Shown here in pieces: positions 43,273 to 53,266 of a stretch of 64,000 nt of DNA (position 1 is its first letter; each line of letters starts with the position of its first letter). Source of the stretch: Gammaproteobacteria bacterium (GTDB taxonomy: Bacteria; Pseudomonadota; Gammaproteobacteria; JAJPIJ01); the NCBI GenBank assembly GCA_022071965.1, contig JAJVIQ010000020.1, positions 91,208 to 155,207 on the forward strand, given 5' to 3'. The translations under genes and the position numbers were made by a program. The notes beneath the pieces were generated by a model, which saw nothing but the letters and a program-made list of their open reading frames with translations, was not told where the DNA came from and searched no databases.

Positions 43273-44694
43273 ATGGCCACTAACGAAACCTACAACTATA
43301 CGGTGGTGCGGCAGTTCGCCATCATGGCGATTGTCTGGGGAATCGTCGGCATGCTGGTGGGCGTTTTCATTGCCGCGCAGCTCGCCTGGCCGGCGCTCAA
43401 CTTCGATCTGCCATGGCTCACCTTCAGCCGGCTGCGGCCGCTGCACACCAATGCGGTCATCTTCGCGTTCGGCGGATCAGCGCTGTTCGCGGCGTCGTAC
43501 TACGTCGTGCAGCGCACCTGCCACGTGCGGCTGATCTCCGACAAGCTCGCCGCCTTCACCTTCTGGGGCTGGCAGCTGGTCATCGTGCTGGCGGCGGTCA
43601 CGCTGCCCCTCGGCGTGACGCAATCCAAGGAGTACGCGGAGCTCGAGTGGCCCATCGATCTGCTGATCGCGGTGATCTGGATCGTCTATGCCATCGTCTT
43701 CTTCGGCACCATCGTGAAGCGCAAGGTCCAGCACATCTATGTCGCCAACTGGTTCTTCGGCGCCTACATCATCACCATCGCCATGCTGCACATCTTCAAC
43801 GGCGCCGTCGTGCCGGTGACGCTGTGGAAGTCCTATTCGGCCTATGCGGGCGTGCAGGATGCGATGGTACAGTGGTGGTACGGCCACAACGCCGTGGGCT
43901 TCTTCCTGACCGCCGCGTTCCTCGGGATGATGTACTACTTCATCCCCAAGCAGGCCGGCAGGCCCGTGTACTCCTACCGCCTCTCGATCGTCCACTTCTG
44001 GGCGCTCATCTTCACCTACATCTGGGCCGGTCCGCACCATCTGCACTACTCCGCGCTGCCGGGCTGGACGCAGTCGCTGGGAATGGTGATGTCGATCATA
44101 TTGCTGGCGCCTTCCTGGGGCGGCATGATCAACGGCATCATGACCCTTTCCGGCGCGTGGCATAAGCTGCGCACCGATCCGGTGATGCGCCTGATGATCG
44201 TGTCGGTGTCGTTCTACGGCATGTCGACGTTCGAGGGCCCGATGATGTCCATCCGCACCGTCAATGCGCTGTCGCATTACACGGACTGGACCATCGGCCA
44301 CGTACACTCTGGCGCGCTCGGCTGGGTCGCCCTGGTGACGATGGGCTGCCTGTACTACCTCATCCCGCGCCTGTTCGGCCGCGAGCTGCACAGTCTCAAG
44401 CTGGTCGAGCTGCATTTCTGGACCGCCACCATCGGCATCGTGCTGTACATCGCCTCGATGTGGGTATCGGGCATCATGCAGGGTCTGATGTGGCGCGCGG
44501 TCAACGAGGACGGCACGCTCACCTACAGCTTCATCGAGTCCGTCGAGGCGATGCATCCGTTCTACATCATTCGCTTCCTCGGCGGCGCGCTGTTCCTGGC
44601 CGGAATGCTGGTGATGACCTACAACCTGTGGCGCACCATTGCGGGGGCGAGGCCGGTGGAAGCGCCCGTGCTGGCTCCGTCGCTGGCGCATTGA
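43273..44694 (+). CDS. ccoN: cbb3-type cytochrome c oxidase catalytic subunit CcoN
   Basis: 473 residues, about 12 membrane helices. Heme and CuB ligand motifs are present: [14 protein letters not shown] (low-spin heme His), [25 protein letters not shown] (CuB His and the cross-linked Tyr region), [13 protein letters not shown], and [17 protein letters not shown] for the last ligands. The enzyme reduces O2 with high affinity and pumps protons. GAGGAGG precedes the ATG. No FNR box lies directly upstream. Confidence 0.97.
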   Translation: MATNETYNYTVVRQFAIMAIVWGIVGMLVGVFIAAQLAWPALNFDLPWLTFSRLRPLHTNAVIFAFGGSALFAASYYVVQRTCHVRLISDKLAAFTFWGWQLVIVLAAVTLPLGVTQSKEYAELEWPIDLLIAVIWIVYAIVFFGTIVKRKVQHIYVANWFFGAYIITIAMLHIFNGAVVPVTLWKSYSAYAGVQDAMVQWWYGHNAVGFFLTAAFLGMMYYFIPKQAGRPVYSYRLSIVHFWALIFTYIWAGPHHLHYSALPGWTQSLGMVMSIILLAPSWGGMINGIMTLSGAWHKLRTDPVMRLMIVSVSFYGMSTFEGPMMSIRTVNALSHYTDWTIGHVHSGALGWVALVTMGCLYYLIPRLFGRELHSLKLVELHFWTATIGIVLYIASMWVSGIMQGLMWRAVNEDGTLTYSFIESVEAMHPFYIIRFLGGALFLAGMLVMTYNLWRTIAGARPVEAPVLAPSLAH

Positions 44695-44709
44695 GGAGAT
44701 CAGGCAATC

Positions 44710-45324
44710 ATGATTGCTCATGAGAAGATCGAGAAGAACATCGGCCTGATGATCGCGCTGATCATCTTTACGGTCAGCATCGGCGGCCTGGTGCAGATCG
44801 TGCCGCTGTTCTTCATGCACTCCACGACCGAGCCGGTGCAGGGCGTGAAGCCCTACTCCGGGTTGCAGCTCGCCGGGCGCGACGTCTACGTCCGTGAGGG
44901 CTGCTACGTGTGCCACTCGCAGATGATCCGCCCGTTCCGCGCCGAGACCGAGCGTTACGGGCATTACTCGCTGGCCGGGGAATTCGTCTACGACCGGCCG
45001 TTCCAGTGGGGCTCCAAGCGCACCGGGCCGGATCTGCAGCGCGTAGGCGGACGCTATTCCGATGAGTGGCACCGCGCTCATCTGATCAATCCGCGCGACG
45101 TGGTGCCGGAATCGATCATGCCGGGTTACCCGTGGCTCGCCGACGCGAAAGTCGACCCGGGGCTCACGGTCAGGAAGATGACGGTGCTGAAGGACGCGTT
45201 CGGTGATCCCTACACCGAGGAGGACTTCGCGGCGGCGAAGACCGAGATCGAAGGCAAGACCGAGATGGATGCCCTCATCGCCTACCTGCAGTCGCTGGGC
45301 ACTGCGGTGAAGACGCGGAGGTGA
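44710..45324 (+). CDS. ccoO: cbb3 oxidase monoheme cytochrome c subunit CcoO
   Basis: 204 residues. An N-terminal membrane anchor ([21 protein letters not shown]) is followed by a periplasmic cytochrome c domain with CYVCH (65-69) in the diagnostic context [13 protein letters not shown]. It passes electrons from CcoP to CcoN. It lies 15 bases after ccoN. Confidence 0.97.
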   Translation: MIAHEKIEKNIGLMIALIIFTVSIGGLVQIVPLFFMHSTTEPVQGVKPYSGLQLAGRDVYVREGCYVCHSQMIRPFRAETERYGHYSLAGEFVYDRPFQWGSKRTGPDLQRVGGRYSDEWHRAHLINPRDVVPESIMPGYPWLADAKVDPGLTVRKMTVLKDAFGDPYTEEDFAAAKTEIEGKTEMDALIAYLQSLGTAVKTRR

Positions 45325-45515
45325 TGATCATGAACTTCCCGACCATACACTCGGTATTCACCGTCGCGGTGCTGGTGATCTTCGTGGGCATCGTGCTGTG
45401 GGCCTATGATTCCCGCAGCAAGGCCCGCTTCGATGCCGCCGCCCGTATCCCGCTCGACGACGATGACGCGCCGCCCGCGAGCGGCTCGCCCGGCAAGGAG
45501 AACAACGATGCCTGA
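45321..45515 (+). CDS. ccoQ: cbb3 oxidase subunit CcoQ
   Basis: 64 residues: one membrane helix ([18 protein letters not shown]) then an acidic tail with DDDD, the CcoQ/FixQ pattern. Overlaps both ccoO and ccoP by a few bases. It stabilises the oxidase complex. An ATG two codons in is an alternative start. Confidence 0.9.
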   Translation: MMIMNFPTIHSVFTVAVLVIFVGIVLWAYDSRSKARFDAAARIPLDDDDAPPASGSPGKENNDA

Positions 45516-46443
45516 TTTAAGCGGTTTCGATTTCACTTCCGGGTTCTGGAAGTGGTTCATCACCATCCCCACGGTGCTCGGCGTCCTGTGGTGCGGCTAT
45601 TTCGCCTGGCGGTATTCCGGACGCTCGGCCGGACAGAAGATCGAGACGATGGGCCACGTCTGGGACGGCGATCTCGAGGAATACAACAATCCGCTGCCGC
45701 GCTGGTGGCTGAACATGTTCTATCTCACCGTCGCCTGGAGTGCGGTTTTCCTGGTCTTCTATCCCGGCCTGCCGGTCTTCGAAGGCCTGGGGAAGTGGAC
45801 GCAGTACAAGCAGTACGACGCGGAGATCGCCGCGGCGGATGCAAAGTACGGCCCCATCTTCCAGAAGTTCGCCGGACAGGACATCCCGGCGCTGGCTGCG
45901 AATCCCGAGGCGATCACCGTCGGCAAGCGCCTGTTCGCGACCTACTGCATCCAGTGTCACGGCGCGGACGCCCGTGGTGCTCGCGGCTATCCGAACCTTG
46001 CCGACGACGACTGGCTGTGGGGCGGTGCGCCGGATCAGATCCAGCAGACCATCCTCAACGGCCGCCAGGGGGTCATGCCCCCGTGGGGTGAGTTGCTCGG
46101 CGATGAGAAGGTCAACGACGTGACCGAGTACGTGTTGAGCCTGAGCGGGCGGCCCGTCGATGCGGCGATCGCGGCGCGGGGCAGGGAGGTGTTTGCGCAG
46201 AATTGCGCGGCCTGCCATGGCCCCGACGGCAAGGGCAACCCGGCGCTGGGCGCCGCGAACCTCACCGACGACACCTGGCTGTATGGCGGTTCGCAGGAGC
46301 GGGTGCGCGAGACCATCATCGGCGGCCGTCAGGGCCGCATGCCCGCGCACAAGGAGTTCCTCGGCGAGGCGAAGGTGCATCTGCTCGCCGCCTACGTCTA
46401 CAGCCTCACGCACCAGGGCGGGCAGCAGGCGGCGAGTCCCTGA
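45508..46443 (+). CDS. ccoP: cbb3 oxidase diheme cytochrome c subunit CcoP
   Basis: 311 residues from ATG 45508. Two N-terminal membrane helices (about 13-33 and 68-88) are followed by two cytochrome c domains with CIQCH (147-151) and CAACH (233-237). It is the entry point for electrons from soluble cytochrome c. Confidence 0.97.
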   Translation: MPDLSGFDFTSGFWKWFITIPTVLGVLWCGYFAWRYSGRSAGQKIETMGHVWDGDLEEYNNPLPRWWLNMFYLTVAWSAVFLVFYPGLPVFEGLGKWTQYKQYDAEIAAADAKYGPIFQKFAGQDIPALAANPEAITVGKRLFATYCIQCHGADARGARGYPNLADDDWLWGGAPDQIQQTILNGRQGVMPPWGELLGDEKVNDVTEYVLSLSGRPVDAAIAARGREVFAQNCAACHGPDGKGNPALGAANLTDDTWLYGGSQERVRETIIGGRQGRMPAHKEFLGEAKVHLLAAYVYSLTHQGGQQAASP

Positions 46444-46597
46444 GCTTGCCGCCAACCCCGACCCATGGTGGTCCTGCCCTGCCCGGCGGGGCCTCCGCCC
46501 GGCTGCGCGCGGCGGCGGACGGCGCCCCGCGCCGGGCGGTTCCCACGGACGGAGATGAGGTGTATTTTGTCGGGCGGACGGCAGCTCGGACACGCAG

Positions 46598-46906
46598 ATG
46601 AAGCCGGTGATGGAAGAGATTGGATACGTGCCAGGGCCGTATCGGCTGCTGGCCGCGCTGTGGCTCACCTTCCTGCTGGCCGGCATGGCGACCACCGTCT
46701 TCTTCGCCGCCATCGATCCGATGGAGCTGAAGGCGTGCGTGGACTTCCCGGCGCTCGGCCGCACGGCCGCCTATACGGTGGGCTTTTTCCTTTTCTGGCT
46801 GCTGACCGCCTCCTCCGGCCTGCTGTGCCTGTTCTTCCTCTACCCCCGACGGCGCGACGTGGAGACCCCGGCCGTGAGTGCGGCGACCCGTGAACAAGTC
46901 TCTTGA
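46598..46906 (+). CDS. small two-helix membrane protein in the cco cluster
   Basis: 102 residues with two hydrophobic segments (LLAALWLTFLLAGMATTVFF and VGFFLFWLLTASSGLLCLFF). No named family was recognised; the position between ccoP and ccoG, and the overlap of its end with the ccoG start, suggest a role in cbb3 assembly. The ATG at 46610 is an alternative start. The 154 bases before it hold nothing recognisable. Confidence 0.7.
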   Translation: MKPVMEEIGYVPGPYRLLAALWLTFLLAGMATTVFFAAIDPMELKACVDFPALGRTAAYTVGFFLFWLLTASSGLLCLFFLYPRRRDVETPAVSAATREQVS

Positions 46907-48320
46907 TGGCGGTCGGTTGAAACCCACGGCAACGGTTTCACTCGACGAGGTCCAGCAGTCACTCTACGAAAAGCGGCAGAAGGTCTACCCGCGCGAGGTG
47001 CACGGCCTGTTCGCCGGCCTGCGGGTGGCCACGGTCTTCCTGCTGCTCGGCCTCTATTACGTGCTGCCCTGGCTCACCTGGGACGGCCGGCAGGCGGTGC
47101 TGCTCGACATGCCCGCGCGCAAGTTCTACATCTTCGGCCTGACGCTGTGGCCACAGGATTTCATCTTCCTCGCGGCGCTGCTCATCATCGCGGGCCTGAG
47201 CCTGTTCTTCTTCACCGCCCTGGCCGGACGCCTCTGGTGCGGGTTCGCCTGCCCGCAGACGGTATGGACGGAGACCTTCCTCTGGATCGAGCACTGGATT
47301 GAGGGCGACAGGCTGCAGCAGATGAAGCTGGACCGCTCGCCGATGTCGGCGCGCAAGTTCCGCATCAAGGTCACCAAGCATTCCCTGTGGGTGGTGTTCG
47401 CGCTCTTCACGGGCTTCACGTTCGTCGCCTACTTCACGCCGGCCAGGGACCTCTACCAGCGCCTGATCACCTTCGATCTCGGGCCCTGGGAGACATTCTG
47501 GATGCTGTTCTACAGCTTCGCCACCTGGGGCAACGCCGGCTTCCTGCGGGAACAGGTCTGCAAGTACATGTGTCCCTATGCGCGCTTTCAGAGCGCCATG
47601 TTCGACGGCGACACGCTCGTCATCTCCTACGACGAGAAGCGCGGCGAGCCGCGCGGCGCCCGCAAGCGCGGCGTCGATGCCATGCGCGAGGGGCTGGGCG
47701 ACTGCATCGACTGCACCATGTGCGTTCAGGTCTGTCCGACCGGCATCGACATCCGCGAGGGGCTGCAGTACGAGTGCATAGGCTGCGCCGCCTGCATCGA
47801 CGTCTGCAACGACGTCATGGACAGGATGGGCTACGCCCCGGGCCTCATCCGCTACACCACGCAGAACGCGCTGGCCGGCGAACCCACCCGGATCATGCGC
47901 CCGCGCATCTATGTCTATGGCGCTATCCTGCTCGCCATCATCGCCGCGCTGGTCTACGCCGTGGCAGTCCGCGTGCCGCTCGAGCTCGACGTGGTCCGCG
48001 ATCGCAATCAGCTGTTCCGCGAAACCAACGAGGGGCTCATCGAGAACGTCTACACGCTGCACATCATCAACATGGACAACGCCCCGCATACCTTCGCCAT
48101 CGATGCGACCGGCATCGACGGGCTGATACTGGACACGGAGTCCAGGGAGATCTACGTGGATGCCGGGGCGGTCCAGAATCTGGTCACGCGTCTGCGCGCG
48201 GAGGAGAGCGACCTGGAGCATCGGAGCTCGAAGGTCACCTTCCGGATTACGGCGGTCGACAAACCGGATCTGCGCGACGAGGCGGAGGCGCGGTTCCTCG
48301 GTCCGACGCCGTCGAGGTAG
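46890..48320 (+). CDS. ccoG: cbb3 maturation ferredoxin-like protein CcoG
   Basis: 476 residues from GTG 46890, overlapping the previous gene. Several membrane helices with CGFACPQTVWTE and CKYMCPYARFQ, then two 4Fe-4S ferredoxin motifs (CIDCTMCVQVCPTGIDIR and CIGCAACIDVCNDV), and a C-terminal Ig-like periplasmic domain. CcoG acts as a copper reductase supplying Cu(I) for cbb3 assembly in characterised systems. Confidence 0.95.
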   Translation: MNKSLDGGRLKPTATVSLDEVQQSLYEKRQKVYPREVHGLFAGLRVATVFLLLGLYYVLPWLTWDGRQAVLLDMPARKFYIFGLTLWPQDFIFLAALLIIAGLSLFFFTALAGRLWCGFACPQTVWTETFLWIEHWIEGDRLQQMKLDRSPMSARKFRIKVTKHSLWVVFALFTGFTFVAYFTPARDLYQRLITFDLGPWETFWMLFYSFATWGNAGFLREQVCKYMCPYARFQSAMFDGDTLVISYDEKRGEPRGARKRGVDAMREGLGDCIDCTMCVQVCPTGIDIREGLQYECIGCAACIDVCNDVMDRMGYAPGLIRYTTQNALAGEPTRIMRPRIYVYGAILLAIIAALVYAVAVRVPLELDVVRDRNQLFRETNEGLIENVYTLHIINMDNAPHTFAIDATGIDGLILDTESREIYVDAGAVQNLVTRLRAEESDLEHRSSKVTFRITAVDKPDLRDEAEARFLGPTPSR

Positions 48321-48326
48321 AACCCC

Positions 48327-48812
48327 GTGCCGGAGAAGCAGACCGCTGTCACCCGCTGGTACCAGGAGCCTTACGCCTGGCTGGTGGCGCTGCTGCCCGC
48401 CGTGGCCGTGATCGGCGGTTTCTACACGCTCAGGCTCGCCATCGTCTCCGACGACGGACTGGTCACCGACGACTATTACAGGAAGGGCCTGGAGATCAAC
48501 CAGGTCCTGGAGCGCGACGAGCGCGCCGCCTCGCTGGCCATCGACGCGCTTGTCGACGTCGATCCGGCCGCCCGCACGGCCACGGTGCGGATGCAGGCCC
48601 GTGACGCCGGCATCCTGCCCGCCACGCTGCACGTCCGCCTGATGCATGCGACCCGGTCCGGTTTCGATCGCGATATCGTGCTGGAGCGCGCCGCCGGGGG
48701 CGAGTATTTCGCCGCCCTGCCGGAACTTCCGGCCGGGCACTGGTACATGCAGATCGAGACGGACGACTGGCGCGTCCTGCAGACCTTTACCGTCGGCAGG
48801 CAGGGGGAGTAA
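48327..48812 (+). CDS. ccoH: cbb3 assembly protein CcoH/FixH
   Basis: 161 residues from GTG 48327. One N-terminal membrane helix (YAWLVALLPAVAVIGGFYTL) followed by the FixH signature LVTDDYYRKGLEINQVLERD and a periplasmic beta domain. It is needed for stable cbb3 assembly. Last gene of the cco run. Confidence 0.95.
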   Translation: MPEKQTAVTRWYQEPYAWLVALLPAVAVIGGFYTLRLAIVSDDGLVTDDYYRKGLEINQVLERDERAASLAIDALVDVDPAARTATVRMQARDAGILPATLHVRLMHATRSGFDRDIVLERAAGGEYFAALPELPAGHWYMQIETDDWRVLQTFTVGRQGE

Positions 48813-48813
48813 C

Positions 48814-48838
48814 GCCGGCTGCCGTCACGGCACCCGGC
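48814..48838 (+). other. stem-loop between convergent ccoH and cytochrome genes
   Basis: GCCGG-c-TGCCG-tca-CGGCA-c-CCGGC gives a 10-bp stem with one C-C mismatch, directly after the ccoH stop codon. It lacks a T run on either strand and may act as a bidirectional 3' end structure. Confidence 0.5.
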
Positions 48839-48845
48839 GCCGCCT

Positions 48846-49403
48846 TCAACGCGGAACACGGACCTCCTCCTCCTCGTAGACGCCCCGCTCGGCGCCGCGA
48901 TGGCATGCCCCGCAGTTTGCCGCGCTGCCGATCGACGCGCGCTTCCAGACCTCCGGCCCGATCTCGTCGTGCTCGTCACGGAACCAGGCCGACGTGGTGA
49001 TGCGCGGCAGGTCCTCAACGGACGTCCACGCACCCGGGCCATCATCCCATCCGGCATTCGCCTGCAGATGGGCGCCCAGCGCGCGCGCCGAGTCCGGCGT
49101 CATCTCCGCGCTCTCGCCATAGTGATTGTTCAGGCGGGCCATGATGACCGCCCACTGTTTCGCGCCGAGCAGGCTCGGTGGATACGGTACGTGACAACTG
49201 CCGCACTCGCTCGTGTACGAGTCCCCGCCGGGCCCCGCCGCGGGGGCGGCCCAGCCGCCATCCGTCTCCCCGCGTTCGTGCTCGTGGCTCTGCCCGTGCT
49301 CCTCATCCTCCTCGGCACGCAACTCGCCCACGCCGGCGGCGAGCCAGCCAAGGCCAAGAACGGCACCCGTGATCAACGAACCCATCAACATCTTCTTGCG
49401 CAT
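48846..49403 (-). CDS. periplasmic diheme cytochrome c (DHC type)
   Basis: 185 residues. After a signal peptide (to about LRAEE) comes a His/Glu-rich stretch (EEDEEHGQSHEHERGE), then CGSCH (67-71) in SECGSCHVPYPPSLL and CGACH (164-168) near the C-terminus. This is the diheme cytochrome that pairs with the SHP-type cytochrome encoded immediately upstream on the same strand (7-base gap). Its partners are usually a membrane cytochrome b; none is adjacent, though a b561-like gene lies at 61771-62403. Confidence 0.85.
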   Translation of the reverse strand: MRKKMLMGSLITGAVLGLGWLAAGVGELRAEEDEEHGQSHEHERGETDGGWAAPAAGPGGDSYTSECGSCHVPYPPSLLGAKQWAVIMARLNNHYGESAEMTPDSARALGAHLQANAGWDDGPGAWTSVEDLPRITTSAWFRDEHDEIGPEVWKRASIGSAANCGACHRGAERGVYEEEEVRVPR

Positions 49404-49410
49404 GGCATCC

Positions 49411-49824
49411 TCACTTTATGGAAAGCAGCCAGGTCATCACGTCGCCCTTCTCGAGCGCCGAGCACTGCCGTTGCAGCACGTCCTGGCAATTGCGGGTGAA
49501 CCACTTCTCGACCTTGTAGGCATTGCTCAGCCGTTCGGGGTTCGCGCTGGGGGCGAGCGGCTTGATCCGCTTGCCGGTCCTCCGGTGTTCACCCGCGCCC
49601 TGCGGATCCGCCGTGTGGCAGGAGGCGCACGCCATCGCCGGATCGGCGCCGCGCGGATGTTCCGTCGTGAACAGTGTCCGGCCGCGCTCGGCCGAGAAGC
49701 CATTGAATGCGGGATTCTCCCGGGCCGCCTGCTGCGCATAACGCGCGAGCAGATCGGGCGCGGGCTCGGCCGCCGGCGAGGCGAGCGGCACCAGGGAGAA
49801 GCCCAATGCGATGATGTGTTTCAT
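49411..49824 (-). CDS. monoheme cytochrome c, DUF1924/SHP type
   Basis: 137 residues: signal peptide, then CASCH (66-70) in AMACASCHTADPQGAG, and the family segment KVEKWFTRNCQDVLQRQCSALEKGDVM with two more cysteines (C113, C121). This matches DUF1924, the family of the Rhodobacter sphaeroides heme protein (SHP), an oxygen-binding cytochrome reduced by a diheme cytochrome. It forms a two-gene unit with the DHC gene. Confidence 0.85.
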   Translation of the reverse strand: MKHIIALGFSLVPLASPAAEPAPDLLARYAQQAARENPAFNGFSAERGRTLFTTEHPRGADPAMACASCHTADPQGAGEHRRTGKRIKPLAPSANPERLSNAYKVEKWFTRNCQDVLQRQCSALEKGDVMTWLLSIK

Positions 49825-50052
49825 TCAGAACTTCCTCCGTTGTCGGCATCGGTGTCCGATTGGTGTCGGGCATCCTGGACCCGGAGGATGAAACCAGCCT
49901 TAAAGCACATTCCCGGCGATACGGCGTTGCGGCGGGCGCGCTCGCCCGGCTAGATTGCGGACGAACTGGCGGGCGGCGAGCCGCTCGGCCATCGAACTCC
50001 CGATCGACGCGATGCACGCGCCCACGGACTCCGCCGCCACCACCTCGCCGAC

Positions 50053-50580
50053 ATGTGCCTTGCCTTCCGACTCGCCGCCGCGTCGGCGTGCCTGGAGATC
50101 GTGGCGATGCTACTTCCGCCGCCGGCGGCGGCCGCCGCTTCCCGATTCGAAGGGATGTGGCACAGCAAGACAACCGTCGCCCGCGACCACGGCCTGGCCG
50201 GCGCAACCACGCTCGCCTTGCGACAATACGGCAACGTCGTCTGCGGAGAGTGGTCCGAAGGCATAGGGACCGGCAGACTCCTGGGAGGCAATCTCGTCGG
50301 CCGCGTCCACGGCCGCCGGATGAATGCCCGCATCGGCGAGGAGATCTACTGGGCCCGGGGCGCCGAGTTCCCCAACCAGGGATCCGAACCGGCCCTGTTC
50401 GTGCTGCAGGGTCGCGAGCTCGCCTGGTACGTGCGTGACGATGCCGGGCGGCTGGTGAAGCAGCAGGCCTTCGTGCGCGCGGGCGATCGCGGCTCGGCGA
50501 ACCCGGTCAATGTCGAGTTCACGGATCGGCGCTTCGCGCGCCTCTGCCCCACGGGCACGGACTTCGTCTCGCCGAACTAG
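50053..50580 (+). CDS. secreted protein of unknown function
   Basis: 175 residues with a signal peptide (cleavage near AAAA-SRFEG) and a mature domain of about 140 residues beginning FEGMWHSKTTVARDH. Gly-rich strands such as LALRQYGNVVCGEWSEGIGTGRLLGGNLVGRV suggest a small beta-barrel. Two cysteines. No family recognised. The 228 bases upstream contain nothing identifiable. Confidence 0.6.
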   Translation: MCLAFRLAAASACLEIVAMLLPPPAAAAASRFEGMWHSKTTVARDHGLAGATTLALRQYGNVVCGEWSEGIGTGRLLGGNLVGRVHGRRMNARIGEEIYWARGAEFPNQGSEPALFVLQGRELAWYVRDDAGRLVKQQAFVRAGDRGSANPVNVEFTDRRFARLCPTGTDFVSPN

Positions 50581-50623
50581 CGCGGACCGCTCGCACCGGC
50601 GTCGTCACTCCCGCTCCCCGCGC

Positions 50624-50813
50624 ATGACTGCCATCCACGGCATCCGCAGCTGCGACAGAATGAAGAAGGTCATGGCCCCGCTCGACGGGCACGGCATCGC
50701 CTGCGAGATTCACGATCACGGGAGGCGCGGCGTCCCCGTCGGGAAGCGGCGCGGCCGCCTCGGCCTCGTGCGCTGGGAGACGCTGCTCAACATCCGTGGC
50801 AGGACGCGCTCGG
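50624..50813 (+). pseudogene. truncated ArsC/Spx-type reductase (YffB-like) remnant
   Basis: About 63 codons encode AIHGIRSCDRMKKVMAPLDG, then HGIACEIHDHGRRGVPVGKR and RWETLLNIRGRTRS. This follows the small ArsC-related reductase family (pattern YGIKNCDTVKKARxWLxxHG...FHDYRxDG...GWExLLNxRGTTWR), including the N-terminal Cys. The second half of the protein (after LLN-RG-T) is missing, and the frame runs on antisense to copA. It is read as a 3'-truncated relic. No ribosome site is obvious before the ATG at 50624. Confidence 0.65.
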
Positions 50814-50845
50814 CGGGGCGCGGTCCCCGTGGCCCTGGCGCCCGA

Positions 50846-53266
50846 TCATCCGCCTTCCGGCCCGCCCAGCCGCGCCGCGCGCAGGCGCAGTGCGTTGCCG
50901 ACGACCGATACCGAGCTCAGGCTCATCGCCAGGGCCGCGATCATCGGCGAGAGCAGCCACCCGGTCAGCGGATACAGCACACCCGCCGCGATCGGGATGC
51001 CGAGCGCGTTGTAGAGAAACGCGAAGGTCAGGTTCTGTCGCATGTTGGCCACCGTCGCGACCGACAAGGCTCGCGCCACGGCAATCCCCCGCAGATCGCC
51101 CCTGACGAGCGTGACCTGCGCACTGTGCATGGCCACGTCGGTCCCCGTTCCCATGGCGATGCCGACGTCCGCCTTCGCCAGCGCGGGCGCATCGTTGATG
51201 CCGTCGCCCGCCATGGCCACCACGCGGCCATCGCGCTGCAGCCGCGCCACCAGCGCGAGCTTGTCAGCCGGCTTCACCTCGCCGTGGATCTCCTCGATCC
51301 GCAGTGCCCGCCCCACCGTCCGCGCCGTCGCCAGGCCATCGCCGGTCGCCATGACCACCCGCAGGCCGGTGCGCCGTAACAGCGCCATGGCCTCCGGTGT
51401 ACTCGGCTTGATGGGATCGGAGACGGCAACCAGACCGACCGGACGGCCGTCGCGCGCCAGGTACATGACGCTCGCGCCGCCCGCGCGCGCGCTGTCCGCG
51501 GCGGCCCCAAGCGCCGAGACGTCGATCCCGAGCTGACCCATCAGGGTGCTATTGCCCAGTGCGACGGCGTGGCCGTCGACGGTGCCGCGCACGCCAATGC
51601 CCGAACCCGATTCGAAATGTTCGACCTTCCGCAACGCGATGCCGCGCTCGCGCGCGGCGGCGACGATCGCGGCGGCGAGAGGATGTTCGCTGCCCTGATC
51701 GACGGTGGCGGCCAGGCCCAGCACCTCGTCTTCCTCGTGGTCGCCGACGGCGATCACCCGATCGAACACCGGGCGGCCGGCCGTCAGCGTGCCGGTCTTG
51801 TCGACAATTAGCGTATCGACCTTGCACAGATGCTCGATGGCCGCGGCATCCTTGAACAGCACGCCCAGTGTCGCGCCACGACCGGTGGCCACCATGATCG
51901 ACATCGGCGTGGCGAGACCCAGCGCGCACGGGCAGGCGATGATCAGCACGGCCACGGCATTGACCAGGCCATGAACCCAGCTCGGCTCAGGTCCGAACAA
52001 CCCCCAGCCGAGGAACGCAAGCACCGCGATGCCGACGACGCCCATGACGAAATAGCCGGCGACCACATCGGCCAGACGCTGCATGGGGGCCCTGGAGCGC
52101 TGCGCCTGCGCCACCATCTGCACGATCTGGGCGAGCATCGTCGCCGCACCCACCCGCTCCGAGCGCATGACCAATGCACCGTTGGTATTGAGCGTCGCAC
52201 CGATCAGCTTGTCCCCGGCGCGCTTGCCGACCGGGATCGGCTCGCCGGTGAGCATGGACTCGTCGACCGCACTGCTGCCCTCGATCACGACGCCGTCGAC
52301 CGGCACCTTCTCTCCCGGACGCACGCGCAGGACGTCCCCGACGTGGACGTGCGTCAGCGGCACGTCCTCCTCGCCGCCGTCCGCGCGGATCCGTCGCGCG
52401 GTCTTCGGCGCCAGCCCGAGCAGGGCCCGTATCGCCGCGGAGGTCTGCGAGCGCGCCCGCAGCTCGAGCACCTGCCCCAGCAGTGTCAGCGATATGATGA
52501 CCGCCGCGGCCTCGAAATAGACGGCGACCCTGCCCATCGACATGAACGAGGGCGGGAAGGCCCGGGGCGCGACGGTGGCGACGACGCTGTACAGGAACGC
52601 CGCGCCTGTCCCGAGGCCGATCAAGGTCCACATGTTGGGACTGCGATGCCGTACCGACTGCCAGCAGCGCCTGAAGAATGGCAGCCCTGCCCAGAGTACG
52701 ACGGGCGTGGCCAGCGCCATCTCGAGCCAGCTCTGCCGCGACATCTCCAGCCACCCCGCCCGGTGACCGAACATGGCCAACACCGTGACGACCACGGTCA
52801 GGGGCAGCGTGTACCAGAAACGACGGCTCAGATCGCGCAGCTCCGTATCCCCGCGTTCCTCCACGGCGGGCAGCTCCGGCTCCAGGGCCATGCCGCACTT
52901 CGGGCAGTCCCCGGGTCCATCCTGCCGAACCTCGGGGTGCATGGGGCAGGTGTACATCGTGCCCGGCGTGACGCCCTCGCCGGGCCCCCGCGACACGGCA
53001 TCGACCCGCGCGAGGTATGCCTGCGGACGGGCGGCGAACTTCGCCTGGCAATGCGCGCTGCAGAAGTAGTAGACACGGCCATCGTGCCGATGCCGGTATT
53101 CGGAGCGATCGCTGACCGTCATGCCGCAGATCGGATCGATCAGGCCCGGCATCGCCTCCGCGGCCGTGGGCGAGGAGGGCCCGTGGCTGTGGGATGCCTG
53201 TGAACCCGACTGCCGGCCTTCGCCGGCACGATCGTGGTGGTGCTCAGGTGTGTGCCTTGAATTCAT
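50846..53266 (-). CDS. copA: copper-exporting P1B ATPase with YHS and heavy-metal-binding N-terminal domains
   Basis: 806 residues from ATG 53266 (GGGAG upstream), overlapping cusA by 23 bases. There is a His-rich start (EHHHDR), a YHS domain ([20 protein letters not shown], with [10 protein letters not shown]), then a metal-binding motif [20 protein letters not shown]; no classical HMA CxxC domain. Core motifs: [38 protein letters not shown] and [16 protein letters not shown], giving a Cu(I) exporter (IB-1). It pumps copper from cytoplasm to periplasm, where the CusCBA complex can take it out. Confidence 0.92.
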   Translation of the reverse strand: MNSRHTPEHHHDRAGEGRQSGSQASHSHGPSSPTAAEAMPGLIDPICGMTVSDRSEYRHRHDGRVYYFCSAHCQAKFAARPQAYLARVDAVSRGPGEGVTPGTMYTCPMHPEVRQDGPGDCPKCGMALEPELPAVEERGDTELRDLSRRFWYTLPLTVVVTVLAMFGHRAGWLEMSRQSWLEMALATPVVLWAGLPFFRRCWQSVRHRSPNMWTLIGLGTGAAFLYSVVATVAPRAFPPSFMSMGRVAVYFEAAAVIISLTLLGQVLELRARSQTSAAIRALLGLAPKTARRIRADGGEEDVPLTHVHVGDVLRVRPGEKVPVDGVVIEGSSAVDESMLTGEPIPVGKRAGDKLIGATLNTNGALVMRSERVGAATMLAQIVQMVAQAQRSRAPMQRLADVVAGYFVMGVVGIAVLAFLGWGLFGPEPSWVHGLVNAVAVLIIACPCALGLATPMSIMVATGRGATLGVLFKDAAAIEHLCKVDTLIVDKTGTLTAGRPVFDRVIAVGDHEEDEVLGLAATVDQGSEHPLAAAIVAAARERGIALRKVEHFESGSGIGVRGTVDGHAVALGNSTLMGQLGIDVSALGAAADSARAGGASVMYLARDGRPVGLVAVSDPIKPSTPEAMALLRRTGLRVVMATGDGLATARTVGRALRIEEIHGEVKPADKLALVARLQRDGRVVAMAGDGINDAPALAKADVGIAMGTGTDVAMHSAQVTLVRGDLRGIAVARALSVATVANMRQNLTFAFLYNALGIPIAAGVLYPLTGWLLSPMIAALAMSLSSVSVVGNALRLRAARLGGPEGG

